Part shown: in pieces, positions 1 to 8,503 of the stretch
How positions within the stretch are numbered: the first letter of the stretch is position 1
Layout of the letters: each line of letters opens with the position of its first letter
From: JBDTCS01 sp039923455
GTDB lineage: Bacteria > Bacteroidota > Ignavibacteria > Palsa-1295
DNA: 20,634 nt
Direction of reading: 5' to 3'
NCBI GenBank assembly: GCA_039923455.1
Contig: JBDTCS010000309.1
Location: forward strand, 1 to 20,634
Translations under genes and position numbers: made by a program
Notes under the pieces: model-generated
Database searches by the model: none
Told to the model about the DNA's origin: nothing
The model's input: only the letters and a program-made list of their open reading frames with translations

Positions 1-87
1 GGTACATCCAAAAAGTCAAACGAAGGACTTCGGATTATCGGCGTACTCCGAGAAGCCGATTGCGTACACATTTCACTCTCGAGATAA
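1..87 (+). CDS. 3' end of an unrecognised protein (partial)
   Basis: An open frame runs from the first base of the window to a TAA at 85-87 and gives 28 residues ending in IIGVLREADCVHISLSR. The start lies outside the window. The stop lies 3 bases before the GTG of the following hydrolase gene, an arrangement typical of co-translated operon genes, and this is the main support for it being real. An open run of 28 codons could also occur by chance, and I do not recognise the family. Confidence 0.4.
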   Translation, partial: GTSKKSNEGLRIIGVLREADCVHISLSR

Positions 88-90
88 AGC

Positions 91-750
91 GTGGAATACG
101 TAGTCCGCGCACCCAAACTCCCCCAATCGGCTCCCCCAGTTTTAGTCATTCTTCATGGCTACGGAGCAGACGAACATGACCTCTTTTCCATTTCCGAGCA
201 GCTTGATGATAGGCTTTTGATCATAAGCCTCAGAGCACCGATCCAACTCGCCGGTGGTGGGTATGCTTGGTACCATCTCGAACAAACAATCAAGGGTCTT
301 ATGGCCGACGACGAGAGCCGTCACCAAAGCGAACAATTACTTCTTGCTGCGATTCCCGAGATCATCGAAGCTGTTGGCGGCGATGCATCAAAGCTTCATC
401 TCATGGGATTCAGTCAAGGTGCCGCCATTAGCTATGCACTGCTATCTCGCAAAGCGGAATTCACGGGCGATACAAAGCTGCGTTCGCTCATCGCGATGTC
501 CGGATACATTCCGCGAGATGTGATACCCACATTGAGAGCAGAGACGTTTACCGAATTTCCGGTGCTTATCACGCACGGAGAGTTCGACGACCTTGTTCCA
601 GCAATTGCACTGGACGAAGCCGAAAGCCTGCTCCGATCACGAGGAGCAAATGTCATAGCAAAACTGTACGAAACCGGCCACGGATTATTGCCCGAAACTA
701 TTAGTGACATTTCGAAGTGGCTCACGAAGCGATTAGATAATCCGATTTAG
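91..750 (+). CDS. Phospholipase/carboxylesterase family alpha/beta-hydrolase
   Basis: A 219-residue serine hydrolase of the phospholipase/carboxylesterase (acyl-protein-thioesterase-like) family, probably cytoplasmic because no signal peptide is visible. The family signatures are in order: LHGYGADEHD (residues 21-30, oxyanion-hole region), nucleophile elbow GFSQG with Ser108, HGEFDDLVP with the likely acid Asp166, and TGHG with His197 as the base. Length is normal for the family. The start is GTG at 91; an in-frame TAA at 85-87 rules out an earlier start. The natural substrate cannot be read from the sequence; short-chain carboxylic or phospholipid esters are the usual in vitro substrates. 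It is followed 64 bp later by tdh on the same strand, with no obvious functional link. Confidence 0.85.
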   Translation: MEYVVRAPKLPQSAPPVLVILHGYGADEHDLFSISEQLDDRLLIISLRAPIQLAGGGYAWYHLEQTIKGLMADDESRHQSEQLLLAAIPEIIEAVGGDASKLHLMGFSQGAAISYALLSRKAEFTGDTKLRSLIAMSGYIPRDVIPTLRAETFTEFPVLITHGEFDDLVPAIALDEAESLLRSRGANVIAKLYETGHGLLPETISDISKWLTKRLDNPI

Positions 751-814
751 TGTTCGATCACGAACCAAGCGATATTTTTGTAGACTTTTCGATCTTTATT
801 TACTCTAGCAATAC

Positions 815-1882
815 ATGGCTCGAACGATGATGGCATTGCGCAAGACGAAGCGCGCGCGTGGTGCCGAAATGCAGGAGATTCCAATTCCGGAAATCAAGCA
901 GAACGAAGTACTGATCAAGATTCACGCATCCAGTTTGTGTGGCACCGATGTGCACATCTACGAATGGGATTCGTGGGCACAGTCGCGTATCAAGACTGTC
1001 CCCTACACCGTCGGTCACGAGACGACCGGCGAAGTAGTCAAAGCCGGCAGCGCAGTATCGCGAGTTAAAGAAGGCGACATCGTTTCTGTTGAGACCCATA
1101 TTCCGTGCATGCATTGCAAGCAATGCTTAACCGGTCAGATGCACATCTGCCACAACGTACAGATACTCGGTGTCGATCGAGATGGTGCTTTTGCAGAATA
1201 TCTCGCGGTTCCGGAAATAGTACTTTGGAAAAATGACGCTTCGATCGCGCCGGAATTTCTTTCCATTCAAGAACCACTTGGCAACGCCGTACATGCGACG
1301 CTCATTGAGCCGGTGCATGGAAAAAGCGTGGTGATCTTAGGTGATGGACCTATAGGACTCTTCGCCGTCGGTGTTGCACGTGCAGCCGGAGCGACTAAAA
1401 TATTTTTGACGGGGCTGGATGAGTTTCGACTCAAGATCGGCAAGAAGATGGGCGCGGATCACATTATCGATGTTTCCAAAATGGATTCTGTCGAGTTTGT
1501 GAAATCGCAGACGGACGGAATCGGCGCGGACGTTGTGATCGAAATGTCAGGTGCTACGAAGTCGATGCAGGACGGTATCGCAATGTTGCGTCGGGGCGGG
1601 CGGTATTGCTTCTTCGGAATTTTCAAGGATAACCTTGTGCCAACGCCACTGAATGATATCGTCTTTAACGGCGGTACTTTCTACGGCATCAACGGACGCT
1701 TGATGTTTGATACGTGGTTCACGGTTTCGAATATGCTCTCTTCGGGAAGGCTCGATGTGCGTCCTGTGGTGACGCACAAAATGCCGCTCACCGATTTTGC
1801 AGAAGCTTTCGAACTCATGATTGAAACGCCGAAGAAAGTGGGCAAGATAGTACTCTTCCCCGATACTTCCTTCATGAAGTAA
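815..1882 (+). CDS. tdh: L-threonine 3-dehydrogenase
   Basis: A zinc-dependent medium-chain dehydrogenase that oxidises L-threonine to 2-amino-3-ketobutyrate with NAD+, the first step of threonine breakdown to glycine. The segment SLCGTDVHIYEWDSWAQ (residues 40-56) closely resembles E. coli Tdh and carries catalytic-zinc ligand Cys42; GHE at 67-69 supplies His68 and Glu69. Four cysteines (98, 101, 104, 112) form the structural-zinc loop, and GDGPIG (176-181) is the Rossmann nucleotide-binding loop. Length (355) fits. ATGs at 827 and 830 are alternative starts: starting at 830 gives MALRKTKRARGAEM, which aligns better with the start of known Tdh proteins than the 815 start. No Shine-Dalgarno motif separates the choices. 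2-Amino-3-ketobutyrate CoA ligase (kbl), a common partner, is not in the window. Other sugar or polyol dehydrogenases of this superfamily are less likely. Confidence 0.88.
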   Translation: MARTMMALRKTKRARGAEMQEIPIPEIKQNEVLIKIHASSLCGTDVHIYEWDSWAQSRIKTVPYTVGHETTGEVVKAGSAVSRVKEGDIVSVETHIPCMHCKQCLTGQMHICHNVQILGVDRDGAFAEYLAVPEIVLWKNDASIAPEFLSIQEPLGNAVHATLIEPVHGKSVVILGDGPIGLFAVGVARAAGATKIFLTGLDEFRLKIGKKMGADHIIDVSKMDSVEFVKSQTDGIGADVVIEMSGATKSMQDGIAMLRRGGRYCFFGIFKDNLVPTPLNDIVFNGGTFYGINGRLMFDTWFTVSNMLSSGRLDVRPVVTHKMPLTDFAEAFELMIETPKKVGKIVLFPDTSFMK

Positions 1883-1936
1883 CATATTCAAGTCTCATAG
1901 TCTATCAAGCTTCTCTTATTTTGTCTTCTTATTTCG

Positions 1937-2803
1937 ATGGTAAATACAAATAATTCGATCGTTGATTCCGATGTCAAGTTGCTTCAGATCGGCCACTCAC
2001 CGGATCCCGATGATGCATTTATGTTCTATGGTTTTGCGTCGAAGCGCGTAACGATTCCAGGTTTTGAGATCGATCACGTGCTCGCAGATATTCAGTCACT
2101 CAACGTCCGCGCGATGACGGGTGAACTTCCCGTCACAGCGATCAGCGCACACGCCTATCCTTACGTTGCGGATAAATACTGGATCATGAAGACCGGTGCA
2201 TCGATGGGTGAAGGGTATGGGCCAATCATCGTCAGCAAAAAATACAAGACGATGGAAGAGCTCAAAGGCAAAGTGATCGGTCAACCGGGAAAGTTAACGA
2301 CTGCAAATCTTTTGCTGCAGATCTGGTTTGGTGATATTAAGTCGGTCGAGATGGAGTTTGATCAGATCATTGACAACGTGCTTTCAGATGAAGTCGACGC
2401 AGGTCTGCTTATTCACGAAGGACAGATCACTTGGCAAGATTACGGGCTGAACAAGCTCGCCGATTTCGGAGAGATCTGGCGCGATCAATCGAACGGACTT
2501 CCGCTGCCGCTTGGACTTGATTGCGTGCGAAAAGATCTCGGTAGAGAGACTGCGATAACTATATCCAATGCGTTGCAAGAATCTATTCGATGCGCTTATG
2601 AGAATCAAGATGCTTCGATCCCTTATGCACTCGAGTGGGGACGCGGAATATCGGTTGAACTCGGTTCTAAGTTCGTGAAGATGTACGTCAACGATGTCAC
2701 ACTCGATATGGGTGAGCGCGGAAAGCAAGCTCTCGATCTACTCTTTTCGATGGCGCACGAGAAGAACATTCTGCCGGCCGTGGGACCTATCGAATTACTC
2801 TAA
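1937..2803 (+). CDS. mqnD: 1,4-dihydroxy-6-naphthoate synthase MqnD (futalosine menaquinone pathway)
   Basis: A 288-residue protein of the MqnA/MqnD family, which has a periplasmic-binding-protein-like fold but no signal peptide here. MqnD converts cyclic dehypoxanthinyl futalosine to 1,4-dihydroxy-6-naphthoate. The N-terminal motif GHSPDPDDAFMF (residues 19-30) corresponds to the SPxPxDxF signature of the family. LLIHEGQITW carries His160, the position of the conserved catalytic histidine of MqnD. MqnA function is already provided by a separate domain in this window, which supports MqnD here. The gene is on the opposite strand and tail to tail with mqnC, so it is not part of the long - strand run and probably has its own promoter or shares that of tdh, 54 bp upstream. 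No Shine-Dalgarno motif precedes the ATG. Confidence 0.85.
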   Translation: MVNTNNSIVDSDVKLLQIGHSPDPDDAFMFYGFASKRVTIPGFEIDHVLADIQSLNVRAMTGELPVTAISAHAYPYVADKYWIMKTGASMGEGYGPIIVSKKYKTMEELKGKVIGQPGKLTTANLLLQIWFGDIKSVEMEFDQIIDNVLSDEVDAGLLIHEGQITWQDYGLNKLADFGEIWRDQSNGLPLPLGLDCVRKDLGRETAITISNALQESIRCAYENQDASIPYALEWGRGISVELGSKFVKMYVNDVTLDMGERGKQALDLLFSMAHEKNILPAVGPIELL

Positions 2804-2828
2804 ACTCGAATTGTTTTAAGCAGAAATT

Positions 2829-2864
2829 GATACTCGCGAGTTGACTTCTTAACTCGCGAGTATC
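2829..2864. terminator. Perfect inverted repeat between convergent mqnD and mqnC; candidate bidirectional terminator
   Basis: Two 14-bp arms, GATACTCGCGAGTT (2829-2842) and AACTCGCGAGTATC (2851-2864), are exact reverse complements separated by 8 bases. The site begins 26 bp after the mqnD stop, and its right arm overlaps the last codons and TAA of mqnC. Placement between converging genes suggests a bidirectional terminator. No clear T-run follows on either strand, so intrinsic termination is not certain. Each arm contains the self-palindrome ACTCGCGAGT, so a pair of protein-binding sites is an alternative. Confidence 0.5.
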
Positions 2865-4021
2865 GGTAGACTTGGCATTACGATGTTCGCATTCACATGC
2901 ACATCGAGCCTCGCTGAATCGAGCACACTCACGGGGTACTCCCCTTCACCATATTCAGCAAGTATATCATACAGCGTTGTACGCTCGGCGGGTGTGAATC
3001 CTGATTCGCGAATAAGATCGAGTGTCTCTTTCGTTGTCGTGGTGTGAACGAAGTTTGCCGACGCGTGGACGTTTTCTTCCTCGAGTGTTCCACCAAAATC
3101 ATCAGCACCGAAATGCAGCGATATCTGTCCGATCTTCTTACCCTCTGAGAACCAACTTCCTTGAATGTGTGGAAAGTTATCGAGATAAATTCGGCTGATG
3201 GCGATCATCTGCAAATAGCGCGTACCGGTGGCGTAAGTCGGTATGATCTTCTCGAGTGGTGTATTGCCAGGCTTAAAGCTCCACGGAATGAAAGCGGTAA
3301 AACCTTGATACTCATCTTGCAGCGCACGAATGACTTCGAGATGCTCGATGATATCTTCGTCCGTTTCGAGATGTCCGTACATCATCGTCGCGGTAGTCTT
3401 GTATCCGAGCTTGTGCGCTTCGCGCATCACGTTCAACCAATCCTCGCTCGTGCCTTTTTTACTGGATATCTTTTTCTTAACTTTGTCGGATAGAATTTCA
3501 GCACCGCCACCAGGGATCGAATTGAGTCCCGCTGCTTTGAGTTCAGCGAGTACTTGCGGTATCGAGAGTCCGGAAACCTCACTCATACCAATGATTTCAC
3601 TCGTTGAATAAAAGTGTGGATGTATTTCCGGCACCTCTGCTCGAGTGCGTCGAACCATCTCTTTGTAATACTCGAATGGAATAGCCGGATTCACACCACC
3701 CTGCAACAGAACAGTCTTGACACCACGGCTTGCACTCGATTTGAATTTCGCGATCATCTCATCGACCGAATGCGTGTACGCATCAGCATCACCTTCATGA
3801 CGATAGAATGCGCAGAAAATGCAATCGATATTGCAGATGTTTGTGTAATTCGGATTGGAGTCAATCACAAATGTGACTCGTCGTTCCGGATTCATTCGGT
3901 AACGGACCGTTTCAGCGAGCTCTGCGAGATCAAGTAAATGCGCGTTTGACAATAGCCAAAGCCCTTCTTCACGCGTAAGGCGCTCCCCTGCGTTGACCTT
4001 TTGTTTGATCGTATCTATCAC
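2849..4021 (-). CDS. mqnC: Cyclic dehypoxanthinyl futalosine synthase MqnC (radical SAM)
   Basis: A 390-residue radical SAM enzyme that cyclises dehypoxanthinyl futalosine to the spiro compound used by MqnD. NYTNICNIDCIFCAFYR (residues 58-74) contains the CxxxCxxC cluster motif with Cys63, Cys67 and Cys70 binding the [4Fe-4S] cluster; NYTN-C-CxFCAFYR is characteristic of MqnC rather than MqnE. Further family features are LLQGGVNP, GGGAEILSD, MYGHLET and HFGADDFGGTLEEENVH. The start is a GTG at 4019-4021. It lies 23 bp downstream of the mqnE-mqnA fusion and is surely co-transcribed with it. It is the last gene of the - strand run, and its stop codon lies inside the inverted repeat at 2829-2864. 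No Shine-Dalgarno motif is visible. Confidence 0.93.
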   Translation of the reverse strand: MIDTIKQKVNAGERLTREEGLWLLSNAHLLDLAELAETVRYRMNPERRVTFVIDSNPNYTNICNIDCIFCAFYRHEGDADAYTHSVDEMIAKFKSSASRGVKTVLLQGGVNPAIPFEYYKEMVRRTRAEVPEIHPHFYSTSEIIGMSEVSGLSIPQVLAELKAAGLNSIPGGGAEILSDKVKKKISSKKGTSEDWLNVMREAHKLGYKTTATMMYGHLETDEDIIEHLEVIRALQDEYQGFTAFIPWSFKPGNTPLEKIIPTYATGTRYLQMIAISRIYLDNFPHIQGSWFSEGKKIGQISLHFGADDFGGTLEEENVHASANFVHTTTTKETLDLIRESGFTPAERTTLYDILAEYGEGEYPVSVLDSARLDVHVNANIVMPSLPILAS

Positions 4022-4044
4022 GTCAGTGTTTTAAGATTAGCGAT

Positions 4045-5958
4045 TTATACTTTAGCTGCTGCTGTGCTCTGCTGTTCGATCGACTGCAATTCGCTTTCGA
4101 ACTCGATGATCGCATTTTTCTCAGCTTCCCCGAGACGATAGGTGAATGCATTGAGATAACGCTCTACTTCTTCTCGCGTCATGCCGATCTTTTTTCCGTG
4201 CTCACGTCCGATCTCTCCGTATCTGCCGGCCGAAAACTTTAGCGAGTGCTCGAGTGCTTTCTCGACCGCATTGCGATGCGATGTCGGCATGTCCTTGCGA
4301 GCGGCCCAGACTGCAAACACGAATGGCAAAGATTTCCAGGCGTACCATTCTTCCGCAAGGTCATACACATTCAGAAAGCTTTGCAAACCTCCAAGTGCAA
4401 CGCGCTTCAGTGCTTCGTCGCCGATCAGAAGTACGGCATCGAATTTTGCATAATCATTCTGCGAACTCGTCGGATGCAATGTCTCGAACTTCACGTTGCG
4501 AATACCATGCTTCTTCTCAAGTAAGACTCGAAGCAGATCAACGCTCGTCGAGGTTTCAGCAGTGATACCAATTTTCTTACCCGCGAGATTGCTCCACTCA
4601 TAGTGCGAGTAAAGCAAAACAGACATCACTTTGCCGGTGACTGCGACACCATAAGCAAGCATATCGAAGTTGTCGCGTAACTTCATGAAATCCTGCAAAG
4701 AAAGCGGCCCCGCAGTTATCTTTCCATCTTGCGCAAAGCGACCGAACACGCGAGGCGTGAGTGGTGCCTCTTGCACTTCATTTAGATCTGGTTGAAAGAA
4801 TGCATAGAACGGCACCGAGTTCAAATACGGCATTCTACTTACGACGCTTGTGCCTTCTTTCGGATATACTTCGAGTGGGTTGTACCAAATGTCACGCTCG
4901 ACCGGAAGTTTACCAGCATCGTGAATGATTGCGATCAACTTGCCTTTCGCAAGTTCCATCGGACTGATCGCTCCGGCATCATGAGCAATGCGCTCTTCGC
5001 CGACCGTACCATCCATGTCATCAGCACCAAAGTTGAGTGCGATCGTCGCGACCTCTGCCGTCAGCATCACCCAATACGCCTTAATGTGTGGCATATTATC
5101 GAGCATCAATCGAGAGACTGCGATAGTCTTCAGATCATCGATTGCACTCGTGAACGCATTACGTGTCTTGATGCCTGTATCGCCGGGCTGAAACGCGAGT
5201 GGGATGAATGAGAGAAAGCCATTCGTATCATCCTGACACTCACGAACACGAATCATGTGCTCGACGCGCTCTTCCAAAGTCTCGATGTGACCATAGAGCA
5301 TGGTTACATTGCTCTGAAGTCCAAGTTTGTGCGCTGCGCGATGCACTTCGAACCAAGCCTTTGCACCGATTTTCTGATTAAAGAGTTGCTTCCGCACACG
5401 CTCTGAGAATACTTCGGCACCACCACCCGGGAGTGTTCGCAAACCGACAGCTTGCAATTCGCGCAATACTTCTTCGTGCGTCTTCTTGAATTTCTTTGCG
5501 AAGAAATCAATTTCGACGGCCGTGAATGCCTTTACATCAATGTTTGGAAATTTCTGCTTTATTGTGCGAACCATGTCCACATACCACTCCCACGGCCAAT
5601 CAGGATGCAAGCCGCCGGTGATGTGTACTTCGTGCAGATCCGGACGAAGCTTCGAGAGCATTTCATCCATCGTCATCTCATAGGCCTCGGCTGAACCTTT
5701 TTTCACGGCGAAATCACAGAACTTGCAAGCAAGTACGCAGATGTTCGTCGGTTCGAGTTTTCGGTTCAGAACAAAATAGACGCTATCGCCCGACTTCGCG
5801 CGAGCGACTTCGTTCGCCATCCTGCCCACGCCTATCAGATCGTGAGATTCGAATAGCAAAAGCCCGTCTTCTTTGGAAAGTCGTTCGCCGGAGCGGACTT
5901 TCTCCCAGATCGGATTGAGTGCCGGGTCTCTAAAAGTGAGTGTTTTGGATGAAATCAT
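4045..5958 (-). CDS. mqnE-mqnA: Aminofutalosine synthase MqnE fused to chorismate dehydratase MqnA
   Basis: One uninterrupted 637-codon frame encodes two enzymes of the futalosine pathway. Residues about 1-365 are MqnE, a radical SAM enzyme with TNICVLACKFCDFA (Cys74, Cys78, Cys81), HITGGLHPDWPWEWY, LPGGGAEVFS (176-185), MLYGHIET and LNFGADDMDGTVGEE. Residues about 370-637 are MqnA-like, with the entry motif PYLNSVPFY (377-385), then AGPLSLQDFM, TSTSVDLLRVLL and LPFVFAVWAARKD. MqnA dehydrates chorismate to 3-[(1-carboxyvinyl)oxy]benzoate; MqnE joins this to SAM-derived 5'-deoxyadenosine to give 6-amino-6-deoxyfutalosine. The enzymes are consecutive, but the domain order is the reverse of the reaction order. 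Usual separate sizes are near 370 and 280 residues, so both halves look complete. No stop or frameshift separates them. The gene follows a 133-bp gap after ubiD, the longest in this part of the run, which may hold a promoter, though none is convincing. Confidence 0.92.
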   Translation of the reverse strand: MISSKTLTFRDPALNPIWEKVRSGERLSKEDGLLLFESHDLIGVGRMANEVARAKSGDSVYFVLNRKLEPTNICVLACKFCDFAVKKGSAEAYEMTMDEMLSKLRPDLHEVHITGGLHPDWPWEWYVDMVRTIKQKFPNIDVKAFTAVEIDFFAKKFKKTHEEVLRELQAVGLRTLPGGGAEVFSERVRKQLFNQKIGAKAWFEVHRAAHKLGLQSNVTMLYGHIETLEERVEHMIRVRECQDDTNGFLSFIPLAFQPGDTGIKTRNAFTSAIDDLKTIAVSRLMLDNMPHIKAYWVMLTAEVATIALNFGADDMDGTVGEERIAHDAGAISPMELAKGKLIAIIHDAGKLPVERDIWYNPLEVYPKEGTSVVSRMPYLNSVPFYAFFQPDLNEVQEAPLTPRVFGRFAQDGKITAGPLSLQDFMKLRDNFDMLAYGVAVTGKVMSVLLYSHYEWSNLAGKKIGITAETSTSVDLLRVLLEKKHGIRNVKFETLHPTSSQNDYAKFDAVLLIGDEALKRVALGGLQSFLNVYDLAEEWYAWKSLPFVFAVWAARKDMPTSHRNAVEKALEHSLKFSAGRYGEIGREHGKKIGMTREEVERYLNAFTYRLGEAEKNAIIEFESELQSIEQQSTAAAKV

Positions 5959-6091
5959 TGCTCAGGGTTACAAGTGCCCGTTAGTACTACGAGTTCACAC
6001 CGACCATAACAAATGATAGTCGAATGATGCTCCAAATTTGCATAAGAATATTCAGATTTTTAAGGCCAATATCTCTGCAAATTCAGTCATC

Positions 6092-7990
6092 CTATGCGAA
6101 GCCAAACTCCCTCCACCTGCTATCTACGCGTGCTGTTATCTCGTCCGGTATCTCGCACGGATTAGGATAACCGGGCTTCCAAGTCGCATCGATGCCGAGC
6201 ACACCTTCATGAATTGTGCTGATCCCGGTGAGGGTCGATCGTGTGAACATCACGTCACGAGCTGCATCGAACCGTGTAAAGATGCCCCAGATCACTTCCA
6301 TATCCTTATGAAGATTCACATCTTCGCTGACTGCTGCGACGATCTTGATACCCTTCGGAAGCTTGCCGATCATGGCTTCGCTCACCAGTTTTTGGACGAC
6401 TTCTCGTCCGGCGGTCACGATCGGATGCGTGAATTGATTCTCTTGATGCTTGGCTGCATTCTCGTCGCTCTTGTATGCACCTGCTACTTTTACGACCAAG
6501 AGCACTCCTTCAAGGACAACCGAGTCTACAATTCGAAAATCCATTGATGTGATGCTCGCTTCTGAGTTAGTGCCAACTTGTTGAAGTAACTCGCTCGCTT
6601 GACGTGCCGGATAATTTCCACCACTCGCTGAGGTCATCATTTTTTCCGTCGCATCGAGTAGCATCTTCGAGCCAAGATTCATCGTGTAGCTTGTGAAGTC
6701 AAGCGTATCGAGCGGGACGTTCTGCAGCAACAAAAAATCGTAGCGCGGATCGAAATTGTCTCGGAGCGCTCGGAGCAATGCGCGGAAATCACGATTGTCA
6801 ACGCCACTACTCGCGACTATCAGACACTTCGTTAGCGAGAGCTGTCCATCCGTCGAAAGTGAGAGCGCAGTTTTCATCGCCTCCTTCGCATAACGCTGAT
6901 TCGTTGCAACGCCGAGAAGATTGTGAAAACCAGCTTCGTAAAAAGCCCAAACGTCTTTTATTTCCGGATGCGTTAGCTTTGCGAGCGGACCAAGAATAAG
7001 TTGTGTGGCATCGCCGAGCCACTTATCTTCCATCGGTGGTTTGCCAACTACTGTCGCAGCAAAGATCGGATTCGTGCGATGCGTGATCGCTTTGATCTTG
7101 AATACGGGAAACATCCCCGCATGCGAGTAATGCCCGAAGTGATCGCCGAACGGTCCTTCGAGTCTGCGTTCATTCGGAGCAACAATTCCTTCCAGCACAA
7201 ACTCAGCGTTTGCCGGAACGTCTATTCCGATTCGCTTACCTCTCGACATCACAGTTGGTGACCCGCGTAAGAACCCAGCGAACATCGCCTCGTCGATTCC
7301 TTCCGGGAGTGGCGCAATAGTCGCAAGCAGGAGCGCGGGATCTGTACCAACAGCGACCGCAACTTCAAGCGGTTGATTTAGCATCTCAGCCTGACGGTAG
7401 TGAAACCCTCCACCTTTTTGGATCTGCCAGTGAATGCCCGTTTCGTCAGGTCCGAAAACGTGAATACGATACATGCCGATGTTTCGCTTCTTCGTCAGCG
7501 GGTCGTATGTAAAGACTTCCGGCAGTGTGATAAACTTACCACCATCATCCGGCCATGTCGTGAGGATAGGAAGCTTTGAGAGATCAGGTGAATCAATAAC
7601 CTGCTGACTTTGTGCGCTTTGTGTGTGACTCCCTCGAGCTCCCCAAAGCCTTGAAAACAAAGGGCTCGCGGCCTTGAAGATATTCGAGGGTTTCGGTGGA
7701 AGCATCTCTTCCACTAAGTGAATTAGCTGCCGACCAAGTTCACCAGGATGATCACCGAGCGCCAACTCTACTCTGCGATCGCTCGAGAGAATATTCATCG
7801 CAAGCGGGTACTTACTACCACGAATATTCTCGAATAGCAACGCAGGACCACCCTCCATCATTGATCGGATTGCGATCGCGGAAGCCTCCAGATACGGATC
7901 GACCTCGGCAGTAACGCGTCGCAACTGACCCTCACGCTCGAGAGTAGTTATAAACTCGCTAAGTGTATCGAAGCCCTTACGTGGTGCCAC
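6092..7990 (-). CDS. ubiD: UbiD-like decarboxylase, probably menaquinone-pathway MqnL
   Basis: A 632-residue UbiD-family (prenyl-FMN-dependent) decarboxylase. Motifs include RNIGMYR (169-175), HWQIQKGGG, EFVLEG (263-268) and EGPFGDHFGHYS (278-289); the Arg and Glu residues in these blocks are where the family's catalytic Arg-Glu-Glu set lies. It is longer than E. coli UbiD (about 500 residues) and resembles the roughly 600-residue group annotated as menaquinone biosynthesis decarboxylases. With futalosine-pathway genes on both sides, the likely job is decarboxylation of the prenylated dihydroxynaphthoate to demethylmenaquinol. That substrate is inferred from context. It needs prenyl-FMN from the UbiX encoded by the same run. 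The start is a GTG (7988-7990); an upstream in-frame stop rules out a longer form. Confidence 0.87.
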   Translation of the reverse strand: MAPRKGFDTLSEFITTLEREGQLRRVTAEVDPYLEASAIAIRSMMEGGPALLFENIRGSKYPLAMNILSSDRRVELALGDHPGELGRQLIHLVEEMLPPKPSNIFKAASPLFSRLWGARGSHTQSAQSQQVIDSPDLSKLPILTTWPDDGGKFITLPEVFTYDPLTKKRNIGMYRIHVFGPDETGIHWQIQKGGGFHYRQAEMLNQPLEVAVAVGTDPALLLATIAPLPEGIDEAMFAGFLRGSPTVMSRGKRIGIDVPANAEFVLEGIVAPNERRLEGPFGDHFGHYSHAGMFPVFKIKAITHRTNPIFAATVVGKPPMEDKWLGDATQLILGPLAKLTHPEIKDVWAFYEAGFHNLLGVATNQRYAKEAMKTALSLSTDGQLSLTKCLIVASSGVDNRDFRALLRALRDNFDPRYDFLLLQNVPLDTLDFTSYTMNLGSKMLLDATEKMMTSASGGNYPARQASELLQQVGTNSEASITSMDFRIVDSVVLEGVLLVVKVAGAYKSDENAAKHQENQFTHPIVTAGREVVQKLVSEAMIGKLPKGIKIVAAVSEDVNLHKDMEVIWGIFTRFDAARDVMFTRSTLTGISTIHEGVLGIDATWKPGYPNPCEIPDEITARVDSRWREFGFA

Positions 7991-8032
7991 AATAATTTGC
8001 GAAAGTAATTTGCTTTAGTGAGTGAATGCGAA

Positions 8033-8458
8033 TTAATCGATCACATCACTCCAACCCTCACCATCACACCATTCGCATGGTTCGCCTGAACCGGAAACGG
8101 AGACGTCAGCATCGATCACGCCGGTACCGCCACACACTTCACACTTTTCCTTTACATGCTCAATAACGAAACTACCCTCAGTCGCACGCAAATAATATCT
8201 CGCGATCGAATCCGATGCGTCGCGAACAAGATACGATGTTAGTCCAGGTTGCGCTTTTGCTTCATCAACTTCGTACTCGTCATCATCTGCTTCTATGATC
8301 TGGGGCAGTTCACTCCAAGAGACAGACATCTCATCTTTAAGCAACAAATATGCTTGACCGAAGAGCGGTCTGCATTGCTCCTCCCACTGCTTCACAAACT
8401 CCAACTCGACACGAGATCGTTTGACGAAGTAAGCCTTCAAGAATTCGCGATCACTCAT
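8033..8458 (-). CDS. Unrecognised 141-residue protein with two CxxC zinc-type motifs
   Basis: I do not recognise this family. The protein is acidic, with no signal peptide or membrane segment. The N-terminal half (residues 5-50) is predicted helical and rich in charged and aromatic residues; residues 55-70 are strongly acidic. The C-terminus carries CEVCGGTG (Cys106, Cys109) and CEWCDGEG (Cys128, Cys131), two CxxCxGxG motifs like those of the DnaJ cysteine-rich domain, enough for one zinc site. DnaJ has four such motifs plus a J-domain, neither seen here. The gene lies 45 bp after the SDR-like gene and 42 bp before ubiD on the same strand, so it is very likely co-transcribed with menaquinone genes. 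A role as zinc-binding accessory or assembly factor is only a guess. Confidence 0.7.
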   Translation of the reverse strand: MSDREFLKAYFVKRSRVELEFVKQWEEQCRPLFGQAYLLLKDEMSVSWSELPQIIEADDDEYEVDEAKAQPGLTSYLVRDASDSIARYYLRATEGSFVIEHVKEKCEVCGGTGVIDADVSVSGSGEPCEWCDGEGWSDVID

Positions 8459-8503
8459 AATATTGCTGAATAAAAATAACGGTACGAAATAAAGATAACT
8501 TTG

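Noticed and set aside
752..780. Small hairpin GTTCG-ATCA-CGAAC followed by a short T-run after the hydrolase gene, as a terminator
   Set aside because: Only five base pairs, and the T-run begins nine bases later; too weak to call.
6038..6547. A 169-codon + strand frame opposite the 3' end of the ubiD-like gene
   Set aside because: Mostly antisense to a conserved decarboxylase, Cys/His-rich in a random pattern and without family features.
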